Of a stretch of DNA of 44,561 bases, positions 1 to 8,397 are shown piece after piece (the stretch's first letter is position 1; each line of letters opens with the position of its first letter). Position numbers and translations under genes: made by a program. Below the pieces are notes generated by a model. It was not told the DNA's origin and did no database searches. It saw only the letters and a program-made list of their open reading frames with translations. This DNA comes from JAHJRJ01 sp037443685 (lineage in GTDB: Bacteria > Bacteroidota > Ignavibacteria > UBA10030 > BY39). The stretch spans positions 1-44,561 of the forward strand of contig JBBINX010000009.1 in NCBI GenBank assembly GCA_037443685.1, in the 5' to 3' direction.

Positions 1-235
1 TCCTACAGCTATTAATTACCTTTACATAATCTTGATTTGTTAATTCATATTCAGCAGTCGTGCAGTTGCATCCTTTCTGAAAACTTTGAGGAAACGATGC
101 AATTTCATACCACTTGCCCATATATTTGTTTATGTCAACATTTTCGACTGTCTCAAGCGGTTGATAAGTTGCACAGCCCAAAATCGTGAAGGAGAAAAAG
201 ATAAAAATTGTTGTAATATTAATTATTTGATTCAT
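1..235 (-). CDS. blc: lipocalin family lipoprotein (Blc-like), partial
   Basis: The frame opens with ATG at 235 and runs off the left edge of the window, giving 78 visible residues. Residues 1-21 form a lipoprotein signal peptide: a hydrophobic stretch ending in the lipobox TILGC, with Cys21 as the lipidated residue. Residues 38-65 carry the lipocalin signature GKWYEIASFPQSFQKGC followed by TAEYEL, which matches the first strand of bacterial lipocalins of the Blc type. In that family the protein is an outer-membrane-anchored carrier of fatty acids or lysophospholipids, often induced by envelope stress. It starts 7 bases after the msrA stop, so the two are probably one transcript. Family assignment is firm; the ligand is unknown. 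Confidence 0.88.
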   Translation of the reverse strand, partial: MNQIINITTIFIFFSFTILGCATYQPLETVENVDINKYMGKWYEIASFPQSFQKGCNCTTAEYELTNQDYVKVINSCR

Positions 236-242
236 ATTATTT

Positions 243-857
243 TTATTTTTGAATTTTTAATTTTGATTTGAAAACCTTCATAAACTTTTCGAGTTTCGGA
301 TGTATTATTAATTTGCAATACGGTTCATTCAAATTTTTATTGTAATAATTCTGGTGATAATCTTCAGCTTTATAAAAATCCTTGAGGGAAGAGATTTCAG
401 TTACAATTGGATTATCGAAAGCGCCGGCAGCATCTAACTTATTTTTGTATCCTTCTGCCAATTTTTTTTGTTTCTCATTGTTATAAAAAATTACTGAGCG
501 ATATTGGGTACCGACATCGCTACCTTGCCGGTTCAAAGTTGTCGGGTCGTGCGATTTCCAGAACACTTCTAACAATTCGTCATACGAAATCTTTTGTGGA
601 TCGTACAAAATTTGAATTACTTCAGCATGGCCTGTTTTGCCTCCGCATACATCATTGTAAGTCGGGTTTTTAATTACGCCTCCCGAATAACCTGATTCGA
701 CCAACACGACACCGTTTAATAGTTGAAAAACAGTTTCAACACACCAAAAACAACCGGCGCCAAATGTTGCTATTTCTAATTCCTTATTTTTCAAGACAAA
801 TTTATCCTTCTTTACTTTTTCATAATGATTTTGTTGACAAATTGTAATGCTACTCAA
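243..857 (-). CDS. msrA: peptide-methionine (S)-S-oxide reductase MsrA
   Basis: MsrA reduces methionine-S-sulfoxide in proteins. The motif GAGCFWC at residues 33-39 contains the catalytic Cys36, and the downstream blocks ESGYSGG, HAEVIQI and DVGTQYRS are typical of the family. The readable frame can only begin at a TTG (857), with no ribosome binding site. Upstream, ATG at 900 begins a hydrophobic peptide (MRKSIYYIVMLFF...) that stops after 16 codons. Removing one T from the T7 run at 861-867 joins it in frame to SSITICQQN, giving a normal signal peptide. The real gene is therefore probably 243-900 with a one-base homopolymer difference, encoding an exported MsrA. It is followed directly by the lipocalin gene. 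Confidence 0.93.
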   Translation of the reverse strand: MSSITICQQNHYEKVKKDKFVLKNKELEIATFGAGCFWCVETVFQLLNGVVLVESGYSGGVIKNPTYNDVCGGKTGHAEVIQILYDPQKISYDELLEVFWKSHDPTTLNRQGSDVGTQYRSVIFYNNEKQKKLAEGYKNKLDAAGAFDNPIVTEISSLKDFYKAEDYHQNYYNKNLNEPYCKLIIHPKLEKFMKVFKSKLKIQK

Positions 858-900
858 AAGAAAAAAATAACATCACAATATAATATATTGATTTACGCAT

Positions 901-1202
901 AATGTTTTTATGAAAACAATATAGTTGTGTTAATAGTTTCAAAGAATGATTTATCAGAGAAAAAACAAACGCTCCGATTTTTAACAATACCAGAAAATAG
1001 AATTAAAAATAGATTTGAACGAAAATAATACCACACACTCAATTCTCCAACTTCATATCGGTGGTAATACGATAAACAAAGAGATGAAAACCGGCGCTCT
1101 AAACAGTATCGCAAATTGTTATATGTAACCGCATTTATATTATTGATCAATATAAAACAAATTGTGGAGATTAAAAATTTTTTTAAAGGATACAAAAATT
1201 AA
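901..1202. other. intergenic region with no convincing gene
   Basis: This AT-rich spacer lies between msrA and the PilB-like gene. A minus-strand frame at 908-1195 would encode 95 residues with a hydrophobic start. Its only upstream start is a TTG that sits inside the U-tract of the terminator at 1190-1227, and the rest has no recognisable domain. I do not call it a gene. I see no RNA gene or mobile element here; the msrA promoter must lie near 900-1000, but no clear box is visible. Confidence 0.5.
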
Positions 1203-1227
1203 AGCCCGGGAAGAGGATACCCGGGCT
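1190..1227 (-). terminator. intrinsic terminator downstream of the PilB-like gene
   Basis: AGCCCGGG at 1203-1210 and CCCGGGCT at 1220-1227 form a perfect 8-bp stem with a 9-base loop. On the minus strand the hairpin is followed by TTTAATTTTTGT, a U-rich tract. It lies about 60 bases after the stop codon of the ATPase gene. Confidence 0.82.
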
Positions 1228-1289
1228 CGGAGGTATGTTTTATTGGTTATTGTTGTTATTAATACGGTAGAGGAACCGTATTATTTTTT

Positions 1290-3389
1290 TTAATCTTCCA
1301 TCGCTATTCCTGTAATTTCCTGTAAAGAGGTAACACCTGATATAGCTAAATTTATTGCAGCTTGCTTGAGTGTGATCATTCCGTTTTTAAGCGCTAATTG
1401 TCGTAGAGCATCTTCATCAATCATATCTTTTGACTTTAAAATTAATTGCCGCATCTCTTTTGACATTTTTAAAGCTTCGAAGACACCTGTTCTACCACGA
1501 TATCCTTTGAGACAACGAATACATCCAACAGGTTTATAAAACTTTGTTTGCTTAATAATTTTTTCTTCAATGCCCAAATCGGATAGTAATTCAAAATTTA
1601 TATCATCATCGATAATTTTACACCTTTCACATAATTTTCTAAGTAAGCGTTGAGCAATGATCACATTAATAGTGTAAGCCAGCAAGAAGGGTTCAATACC
1701 CATATTATATAAACGTGTTATGGCGCTTATGGAATCGTTTGTATGAAGAGTTGAAAAAACCAAGTGCCCTGTATTTGCCAATTTTACTGCAATATCTGCA
1801 GACACTTTGTCGCGCATTTCACCGACCATCACAACATCCGGATCATGACGCAATAATCCACGCAGTGCACTTTCAAAATCGAGCTTATGATTCAGCTTAA
1901 CCTGTCGGCAACCGTCTATTAAATATTCAACAGGATCTTCTATGGTAACAATATTCAACGACGGATCGATTATCATTTTAAGTGCTGATAACTGAGTTGT
2001 ACTTTTTCCACTCCCTGTGGGGCCAGTGATAACGATCATTCCTTGAGTTTTTCGAATTGATTTATTGAAATTATCTGAGGTGTGTTTATCCATTCCTAAT
2101 GAATCTAAACCTGCAATAACGTCGCCCCCACGCAAAACCCGAATTACGATAGATTCTAATTTATTTTTCAGGTCTCCCCCATAAATAGGCATCGTAGAAA
2201 ACCTGAATCGAACTACCTGATCATCTACAGTTCTTTGAGCGAATCCGTCTTGCGAAAGAAATTTTTCGAATCGGTCTAAATTTTTTGCGCGGTCTTTCAC
2301 AACTGCTAAAATTCCCTCAGCACGTACATCCGACACTGTACTCCAAAGCGTTAATTTGCCATCAATTCTGAAATGAAACTCTGTGCGTAATGCAGCTCGT
2401 GGAACAACGTGAATATCGCTTGCTCCTGTACGAACTCCATCGACCATTATACTTTCTACGAGCTCAGCAAGTTTACCGTGTCCTACGGATTCATCGATTG
2501 AGCGTTCAAGTTCGCTCTCGTATTCCATTTTTGAAACTTCCATAAACTCGTCGCCGAAATCTAGCCCCGCAGATTTCATACCTTGATCGAATGCCAATTG
2601 CCTCCACAACTCATTGAATTCACCGAGCGAGATATATTTAATTTCCGCTCTCCGATATTTAAAAGCTTTCGCAACTTTCGAAACATCAGGGTGGGTCGGA
2701 TCAGGAGTAATTACAATTAGCTTATCTACTCCATTCGTGTACAATTCGAAAGGGAGAATTTTTCTACGGACAGCTAACTCATAATAAAAGGGGTGCAACG
2801 ATTGCAATTCCTTTTTAATGAATCGAAGTTTATCCTTGTTCCCAAAAACAGATGCTGCGCTTACAGTTTCAAAAGAATAGTGCTGTGCAACATATTTGAA
2901 GATTACATCACGATCAACAGCTAAATCTTCAGTTAAAATATCTAACAACCGCCGTTTTTGTTCATCATTATTGTGTATCTCAATTGCTCGAGCAACCATT
3001 TCCATATTTACAACTTTATGTTTCAAAAGTAGATCAATGAATCGTGGAACCGGAACTTTTTTATTGAAAATTTTTGAAAACCCGATCTGGGCATTCTCGC
3101 TCGTTAATTTGACTTCAACACCATCTGGTAATTCTTTTTTTAATTTTTCTATTGAGATACCTGAGATGTCAGAATCATTACCCTCTTCCTGCGACTGAAT
3201 ATTCCCAAAATTAATTCCTTCTTCAATTTTTTTATTTATCAATTCGCTAAAAAATGTACCTGTGGGAATTGTCTCTATTTTTTTATTTTCATTTTTCTCT
3301 TCAAGTTCAAAAACTAATGTGGTATTTACAACTTCTCTAGTTTCCTCCAAATTATCGGATATTTTAGCTATCCTTTGCTCTCTATACAT
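1290..3389 (-). CDS. type IV pilus / type II secretion assembly ATPase (PilB/GspE family)
   Basis: This 699-residue protein has the full layout of a secretion-type extension ATPase, which hydrolyses ATP in the cytoplasm to drive pilin polymerisation. An N-terminal GspE_N/MshEN-like region spans roughly residues 110-270. The ATPase core has Walker A GPTGSGKS (456-463), the Asp box TIEDPVEY, Walker B DVVMVGEMRD (about 518-527) and the His box FSTLHTND. A tetra-cysteine zinc site is at C587/C590 and C623/C626, which is typical of GspE/PilB and absent from retraction ATPases of the PilT type. The start ATG at 3389 has AGGA about 9 bases upstream. No other pilus genes are adjacent, so PilB and GspE cannot be separated. 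It ends at a strong terminator. Confidence 0.93.
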   Translation of the reverse strand: MYREQRIAKISDNLEETREVVNTTLVFELEEKNENKKIETIPTGTFFSELINKKIEEGINFGNIQSQEEGNDSDISGISIEKLKKELPDGVEVKLTSENAQIGFSKIFNKKVPVPRFIDLLLKHKVVNMEMVARAIEIHNNDEQKRRLLDILTEDLAVDRDVIFKYVAQHYSFETVSAASVFGNKDKLRFIKKELQSLHPFYYELAVRRKILPFELYTNGVDKLIVITPDPTHPDVSKVAKAFKYRRAEIKYISLGEFNELWRQLAFDQGMKSAGLDFGDEFMEVSKMEYESELERSIDESVGHGKLAELVESIMVDGVRTGASDIHVVPRAALRTEFHFRIDGKLTLWSTVSDVRAEGILAVVKDRAKNLDRFEKFLSQDGFAQRTVDDQVVRFRFSTMPIYGGDLKNKLESIVIRVLRGGDVIAGLDSLGMDKHTSDNFNKSIRKTQGMIVITGPTGSGKSTTQLSALKMIIDPSLNIVTIEDPVEYLIDGCRQVKLNHKLDFESALRGLLRHDPDVVMVGEMRDKVSADIAVKLANTGHLVFSTLHTNDSISAITRLYNMGIEPFLLAYTINVIIAQRLLRKLCERCKIIDDDINFELLSDLGIEEKIIKQTKFYKPVGCIRCLKGYRGRTGVFEALKMSKEMRQLILKSKDMIDEDALRQLALKNGMITLKQAAINLAISGVTSLQEITGIAMED

Positions 3390-4013
3390 ATAATTTCCTA
3401 TTTATGATAATCGAATAAATTAATTTTGATACATAATAACTAAAAGTACGGTTGATGAATGTGATATTACTCAAGATGTCTGATCGCGTGTGACCGCAAT
3501 CAAACATTTGAGAAAGAGCAGTAATGATAAAGATGTTTATTTATAAATTAGATTTGAGATATCGTAGCTTCCAAACCGTTTTAAACGATTTCAAAGTTTT
3601 GTTATATCCTTAAAAATGGGGTATCCTGTTTCCAAAACCATAGTAATAACCAGGTCGATGACGAATATTTGAATTTTGTAGAAATAATTCAGCTCACACA
3701 CTATCAGACCAAATATCCAAAAGTTTTATTATTGCATACCATCCCCCTTCTACTGTCAGAAAGGATGAAGCTATAAAAATTTTTGCATCTACCTGCAAAA
3801 ATAACAATTCTACCCTACGTGTTCCGATATTTTGTTCAGACCATTTATCCCGATCCCTTTTTGGTATATCTAATATTTCAATTACACCGCAAGCTGTTCA
3901 TAATCTTATCGGTTGAATGTCGAGCAATTCGGTGCATTCTGTGGGGACCACCTATGTTTCACCGAATTTAATCTAGAAGTCAAATTTAGCGTCTAAAATT
4001 TAAATAAATTCCG

Positions 4014-4033
4014 ATCTCGATAAAAGTCGGGAT
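4014..4033. repeat. short CCCGA/TCGGG palindrome
   Basis: ATCTCGA, TAAAAG loop, TCGGGAT: a 7-bp inverted repeat with one G-U pair, 20 bases in all. A near-identical layout (ATCCCGAA, TGCT, TTCGGGAT) occurs at 37857-37876. Two copies of the same arm sequence in unrelated spacers suggest a small dispersed palindrome family or a common terminator form. Confidence 0.5.
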
Positions 4034-4038
4034 GGAAT

Positions 4039-4084
4039 AACAGATTGCTCAATTTATATTTCAAAAGTCGCAATCTGTTTTTTT
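4039..4084. terminator. inverted repeat, possible terminator beyond the helicase gene
   Basis: AACAGATTGC (4039-4048) pairs perfectly with GCAATCTGTT (4070-4079) around a 21-base loop. The T run (4078-4084) follows the stem on the plus strand, where no gene precedes it. On the minus strand the A run precedes the stem and the U tract is poor, so it would be an imperfect terminator for the helicase gene. The stem is clear; the function is inferred. Confidence 0.45.
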
Positions 4085-4108
4085 CAGAAACGTGAGTACA
4101 AGATTAAT

Positions 4109-5635
4109 TTACCGACTTTTCTTCTTTTGCCACCATTTTCGTTTTGGAGGTTTACCGTCGCGTCTTGTATTTTTAAATTCATTCGTTGTTCCTTTTTGTT
4201 TCTTGTTCCAAAAAGCTGAACGAAAATGTTTTTGTTTCTTTTCTTGTTCTTTATATACCCGCAACGATGAAGTATGTACTTCCTCCTTAAGTATATTCGA
4301 ATCCTTTGTTAGAAAAACATTTTGACCTTCTCCGGCAAATTCTTCTTTATTCATATCCACTTTGCTAACATCCTTGTGCACAGGTTTCGGTTTATGCTCA
4401 AACTTATGACGTTGGGTCCGGGGTTGAATATCAAATCGTGTATCTTTTCCTTTTTGACTTTTTCTTTCTTTATTCTCTTTAGGCGGTGCTAATTTTTGTT
4501 TGTAATTGAATGTAGGATATCTCTTACGCTCTAACTTGATATCTATAAATTTTTCTATCCGACTCAGAAATTTTTCCTCATCTCCTGATACAAAAGTAAA
4601 TGCATCTCCAGAAGCAGTTGCTCTTCCCGTTCTGCCTATACGGTGAATGTAATCTTCGGCAAATCGAGGTACGTCAAAATTAATGACGTGAGAAATTGCC
4701 TCAACATCGATTCCCCTTGCCGCAACATCGGTTGCAACCAGGACGTTGAATCTACCATTTTTAAAACCAGACAATGCTTTTTCTCTTTGACTTTGCGTCC
4801 GGTTTGCGTGAATCGCTATCGATTTTATGCCACCTCTCTCAAGACGCCTGGAAATTTTATCGGCTCCGTGCTTAGTGCGTGAGAATACAAGAACGCGGTC
4901 TAATTTTTCTTCATTTAATATATGCATCAGCAGATCTAATTTTCTATCCTGCTGAATCGGAAAAACATGCTGTGTTATACTCTCTACTGGTGTTTGTTGT
5001 TTGCCTACAGTTATCATTTTGGGATTTTGTTGAATTCCTTCTGTTAGTATTTGCACTTCTTCAGAAAATGTAGCAGAGAATAAAAACGTCTGCCTTTCGA
5101 GTGGTAGGAGTCTTATTATTCTCATAACGTCATCGATAAATCCCATATCGAACATCCGGTCTGCTTCATCTATAACGAAAACTTCGATTTCCGAAAGATC
5201 AATATTTTTCTGGTTGATATGGTCGAGTAACCGACCAGGTGTTGCGGCGATTAAATCGACTCCTTTTTTAAGCGCTTTAATCTGCTTCTTTATATCAACA
5301 CCCCCATAAACGGCTATGCTCAGTAAACCTGTAAACCGGCCATACTCTCGGGCGAATTCATCGACTTGGATTGCTAGTTCACGAGTCGGAGTTAACGTTA
5401 GCGCTCGGGGACGGTGTTTTGTGTGTGCTCTTCTTCCAGATACAACTAAGCGATTCAGTATCGGTAGGATGAATGCTGCAGTTTTACCCGTGCCCGTTTG
5501 TGCGATACCGATGATATCTTTGCCTTTTAACGCTAGCGGGATCGCTGATGATTGAATTTCTGTTGGTGCTGTGTAACCGGTCGCTAGTATTCCACTGACG
5601 ACCTTTTCGTGTAAACCTAATGCCTGAAATGGCAT
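4109..5635 (-). CDS. rhlE: DEAD-box RNA helicase, RhlE-like
   Basis: This ATP-dependent RNA helicase of 508 residues probably acts in ribosome assembly or RNA decay. The Q motif region GYTAPTEIQ (20-28), motif I AQTGTGKT (45-52), motif II DEAD (156-159, followed by RMFDMGF), motif III SAT (187-189) and motif VI HRIGRTGR are all present. The core ends near residue 365. A tail of about 130 residues follows, rich in Lys, Arg and Gln and ending KRKWWQKKKSR, typical of RNA-binding tails in RhlE/CsdA-like helicases. ATG at 5635 has AGAGG at a good distance. It stands alone between two spacers. DEAD-box helicase is certain; RhlE rather than another subgroup is likely from the N-terminus and DRMFDMGF. 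Confidence 0.93.
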   Translation of the reverse strand: MPFQALGLHEKVVSGILATGYTAPTEIQSSAIPLALKGKDIIGIAQTGTGKTAAFILPILNRLVVSGRRAHTKHRPRALTLTPTRELAIQVDEFAREYGRFTGLLSIAVYGGVDIKKQIKALKKGVDLIAATPGRLLDHINQKNIDLSEIEVFVIDEADRMFDMGFIDDVMRIIRLLPLERQTFLFSATFSEEVQILTEGIQQNPKMITVGKQQTPVESITQHVFPIQQDRKLDLLMHILNEEKLDRVLVFSRTKHGADKISRRLERGGIKSIAIHANRTQSQREKALSGFKNGRFNVLVATDVAARGIDVEAISHVINFDVPRFAEDYIHRIGRTGRATASGDAFTFVSGDEEKFLSRIEKFIDIKLERKRYPTFNYKQKLAPPKENKERKSQKGKDTRFDIQPRTQRHKFEHKPKPVHKDVSKVDMNKEEFAGEGQNVFLTKDSNILKEEVHTSSLRVYKEQEKKQKHFRSAFWNKKQKGTTNEFKNTRRDGKPPKRKWWQKKKSR

Positions 5636-5892
5636 TTTATCCTCTGATAATATTATAATTTTTAATTAAGCATAAGGTAGCAATTCGGTAACCATTCTCG
5701 CCTGCGGTAGGAATTGGACGTTCGAATCCGCCTCTTGCAGTCAAAATCTTAAACAATTATCAAAAAATTTATAGTTTGATTAACATTATTACGATAACTA
5801 TCTACCCTTGTGCAGCTTCAGTCATACGAAGCCGTAATAATATAGTTTAATTTTAGGAGAATTGCTAATAAAAATACATTTTTGATAAAATC

Positions 5893-6975
5893 TCAACAAA
5901 TCCTCGGCAATTGCTCGCCTGAAATCATATCTACAATCCTTGTACTTCCGATGGATGTTTTCATCATCACTCGCTTGCGTGGTTCTTCTACAACCTCGCC
6001 GATAATAACAGAATCTTTACCAAGCGGGTGCGACTTCATAACTTGTAAAACTTTTTCAGCATTATCTTCATCAACGAATACAACCAACTTACCTTCGTTA
6101 GCAACATAAAGCGGATCCAATCCTAAAATCTCACAAGCAGATTTGACCGCTTTCGAGATTGGAATCTTTGTTTCATCTATTTTAATACCAAGGTTCGAAT
6201 CGTTTACAATCTCATTAAGTGTAGTTGCAAGTCCTCCTCTCGTCGGGTCGCGCAAGACGTGTATATTTTTTGAGGTGGATAACATTTTTTCAACCAAATC
6301 GTTCAAAGGAGCTGTATCGCTAATGATATCTGATTCGAATTCCAGACCCTCACGTACCGACATTATCGCAACACCGTGGTCGGCTATATTTCCATTAATG
6401 ATTATAAGATCTCCCACTCTACAATTCTTCGGAGAAATATGTACTCCTGCATCAATCACACCAATTCCCGATGTATTTATAAAAACTTTATCCCCCTTGC
6501 CCCTATCGACAACCTTAGTATCTCCGGTTACTATTTTTACATTCGCTCTCTCAGCTGCAAGCTTCATCGATTGTGCGATTCGCCATAAATCCTCCATTGG
6601 GAAACCTTCCTCAATAATCAATCCGACAGATATAAACAACGGTTTCGCACCGCACATAGCTAAATCGTTTACTGTTCCGTAAACAGCAAGTTCACCAATA
6701 TCGCCACCCGGGAAAAAGATCGGCTGAACCACGTACGAATCGGTTGAGAAAGCATACTTTACACCATTCATTTCAAAAATTGCACCATCATGTCTAATAT
6801 TCAAGAGTTCATTATTGAACTGCATAATGAACATTTTCTGAATTAGTTGATGCATCAATGTTCCACCGCCACCGTGGGCAAGAAGAACTTTGTCGTACTC
6901 ATTAATTGGGATTGGACAAGATGATGTAAAATCGACTTGTGATTTGTGATTTGTGGTTTGTGATTTGTGATTCAT
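5893..6975 (-). CDS. hypE: hydrogenase maturation protein HypE (carbamoyl dehydratase)
   Basis: HypE receives a carbamoyl group from HypF on its C-terminal cysteine and dehydrates it to a thiocyanate that supplies the CN ligands of [NiFe]-hydrogenase. The AIRS/PurM-like fold is visible in AHGGGGTLMHQLI, FSTDSYVV, GDTKVVDRGKGD and RDPTRGGLATTLNE. The protein ends in PRIC, so the essential C-terminal Cys360 is intact. The first 14 residues (MNHKSQTTNHKSQV) are encoded by a 7-bp tandem repeat and are unlike any HypE N-terminus; the family homology begins only around residue 26. The start is therefore uncertain, though no better ATG precedes the homology. It is the last gene of hypF-C-D-E. Confidence 0.95.
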   Translation of the reverse strand: MNHKSQTTNHKSQVDFTSSCPIPINEYDKVLLAHGGGGTLMHQLIQKMFIMQFNNELLNIRHDGAIFEMNGVKYAFSTDSYVVQPIFFPGGDIGELAVYGTVNDLAMCGAKPLFISVGLIIEEGFPMEDLWRIAQSMKLAAERANVKIVTGDTKVVDRGKGDKVFINTSGIGVIDAGVHISPKNCRVGDLIIINGNIADHGVAIMSVREGLEFESDIISDTAPLNDLVEKMLSTSKNIHVLRDPTRGGLATTLNEIVNDSNLGIKIDETKIPISKAVKSACEILGLDPLYVANEGKLVVFVDEDNAEKVLQVMKSHPLGKDSVIIGEVVEEPRKRVMMKTSIGSTRIVDMISGEQLPRIC

Positions 6976-6998
6976 TGATTATTGTTCATTACTTATTG
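6934..6998. repeat. degenerate 7-bp tandem repeat at the hypD/hypE junction
   Basis: On the plus strand GACTTGT, GATTTGT, GATTTGT, GGTTTGT, GATTTGT, GATTCAT run in perfect 7-base register from 6934 to 6975. Weaker units (TGATTAT, TGTTCAT, TACTTAT) continue into the last codons of hypD. The HypE start codon lies inside the last clear unit. TTCATTACTTATTG at 6985-6998 recurs with one change at 8067-8080, at the hypC/hypD junction. Confidence 0.85.
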
Positions 6999-8071
6999 TA
7001 TCGATAGTATGCCGCGCACGAACCTTCGGTCGAAACCATTGGCGCACCTAACGGAGTTTCAGGTTTGCAAAGCGTTCCGAATGCGGTGCATTCAGTTGGT
7101 TTCTTCAACCCTTGCAAAACTTCACCCGCAATACAAAGTGGGGATTCATTCTGTTCAATACCGACCAGGTCGAAAATTATCTCTGCATCAAATTCAGCAA
7201 ATTCTCGTTTTAGTCGGTAGCCGCTTTTCGGAATTACACCTATCCCCCTCCATTTTCTATCGACAATATCAAAAATATTGGAAAGAAGTTTCTGAGCAGG
7301 TATATTTCCTTCACGTCTGACAGAGCGCGAATACTGATTTTCAACTTTGAAACGTTTTTCTTCTAATTGTTTCACCGCAAAATAAATCCCAGTTAAAATA
7401 TCTACAGGTTCAAAACCTGTTACAACAATTGGAACTTTATATTTATGAGAGAGTGGCAAGTATTCTTCATATCCCATAACAGTGCAAACGTGCCCGGCAG
7501 CGAGGAATGCCTGTATCCGATTTAATTGCGATGATAATAAAACTTCAATTGCAGGTGGGACGAGCACGTGAGAACAAAGAATATAAAAATTATCTATTCC
7601 TCGTCGCTTCGCTTCTATCACAGCCATTGCATTTGCAGGTGCTGTAGTTTCAAAACCAACAGCAAAAAAAACTACTTTTTTGCTTTTGTTAGTTTCAGCA
7701 ATTCTAAGAGCATCAAGTGGTGAATAAACCATACGCACATCGCCACCGTTTGCTTTAACACTCAACAAATCGGTTATTGAACCGGGCACGCGGAGCATAT
7801 CACCGTAAGAAGTAAGTATCACATCGTCCATCGATGCAATAGCAATTGCTCTATCTATTAACTCTAAAGGTGTAACGCAGACAGGGCAACCCGGACCGTG
7901 AACGATTGTCAGTTTATCTGGCAATATTTCTTCCAAACCATACTTCAGTATAGTATGAGTCTGACCACCGCAGATTTCCATGATAACCCATGGTTGCGTT
8001 ACTGTCGCTTTTATTTGTTGTGCTAAAGCTTTCGCCGCTTTAGCATCTCTGTATTCATCAATGTATTTCAT
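6989..8071 (-). CDS. hypD: hydrogenase maturation protein HypD
   Basis: HypD is the iron-sulfur scaffold that, with HypC, assembles the Fe(CN)2CO unit of [NiFe]-hydrogenase in the cytoplasm. The diagnostic motifs are intact: CGGQTH (C34-H39), GPGCPVC (C62 and C65), VGFETT near residue 140, and the C-terminal cysteine-rich region with PTECTAFGTLCKPETP that binds the 4Fe-4S cluster. The length, 360 residues, is normal. The ATG at 8071 lies inside a 14-base sequence shared with the hypD/hypE junction. The order hypF-hypC-hypD-hypE supports one maturation operon. Confidence 0.97.
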   Translation of the reverse strand: MKYIDEYRDAKAAKALAQQIKATVTQPWVIMEICGGQTHTILKYGLEEILPDKLTIVHGPGCPVCVTPLELIDRAIAIASMDDVILTSYGDMLRVPGSITDLLSVKANGGDVRMVYSPLDALRIAETNKSKKVVFFAVGFETTAPANAMAVIEAKRRGIDNFYILCSHVLVPPAIEVLLSSQLNRIQAFLAAGHVCTVMGYEEYLPLSHKYKVPIVVTGFEPVDILTGIYFAVKQLEEKRFKVENQYSRSVRREGNIPAQKLLSNIFDIVDRKWRGIGVIPKSGYRLKREFAEFDAEIIFDLVGIEQNESPLCIAGEVLQGLKKPTECTAFGTLCKPETPLGAPMVSTEGSCAAYYRYNK

Positions 8072-8107
8072 TACTTGTTGTTCGTCCGTCGTAAGCTGAT
8101 TTGATAT

Positions 8108-8347
8108 TCACTGCTCTCTGCTTAAGCGCTCCATTTCCTCAAATATTTTTAATGTCTCTTCCGCTTCTTTTTCATCCACAATACTTAGCGCAAATCCGAC
8201 GTGTACAACTGCATAATCGTTTACTTTGGCTTCGGGAACAAATTCGAGACATACATCTTTTAGAACTCCACCGAAATTAATTTTTGCCATTTTGGGATTA
8301 CTTTCATGATCGATTGAGACGATTTTACCAGGAACTGCTAAACACAT
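8108..8347 (-). CDS. hypC: hydrogenase maturation chaperone HypC/HybG
   Basis: This small (79 residues) chaperone carries the Fe(CN)2CO moiety from HypD to the hydrogenase large subunit. The start MCLAVPGKI contains the essential Cys2 exposed after Met removal, and the conserved His is in VVHVGFALSIVD near residue 50. The length is normal for HypC. Hydrogenase-specific paralogues exist in the family, so the cognate large subunit cannot be inferred here. Confidence 0.96.
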   Translation of the reverse strand: MCLAVPGKIVSIDHESNPKMAKINFGGVLKDVCLEFVPEAKVNDYAVVHVGFALSIVDEKEAEETLKIFEEMERLSREQ

Positions 8348-8348
8348 A

Positions 8349-8397
8349 ATAGATTTTAGACTTTAGATTTTATATTTTAGATTTATGATTTATGATC
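8349..8397. repeat. degenerate 7-bp tandem repeat at the hypC/hypF junction
   Basis: Seven units in register on the plus strand: ATAGATT, TTAGACT, TTAGATT, TTATATT, TTAGATT, TATGATT, TATGATC. The array fills the 21-base spacer between hypF and hypC and also encodes the last residues of HypF (NHKSKI), so it probably displaced or extended the original hypF end. Confidence 0.85.

Larger units (their letters stand above)
3390..4108. other. long intergenic region with a short decayed coding fragment
   Basis: About 700 bases separate the ATPase and helicase genes. The minus strand is open without any start codon from 3697 to 3897 (about 67 codons, containing EILDIPKRDRDKW and GGWYAIIKLLDIW), bounded by stops on both sides. 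Further minus-strand stretches look coding-like but are interrupted. I cannot name the family; a decayed gene or old insertion is possible. The helicase-proximal end holds two hairpins, listed separately. No intact gene, RNA gene or insertion sequence is visible. Confidence 0.4.

Noticed and set aside
908..1195. Minus-strand 95-codon frame with a signal-peptide-like start
   Set aside because: Its only start is a TTG inside the U-tract of the terminator at 1190-1227, there is no ribosome binding site, and the rest shows no domain.
5668..5740. GTTCGAATCC resembling a tRNA T-loop near 5720
   Set aside because: No 5-bp T-stem, no matching acceptor arms and no anticodon arm can be drawn around it.
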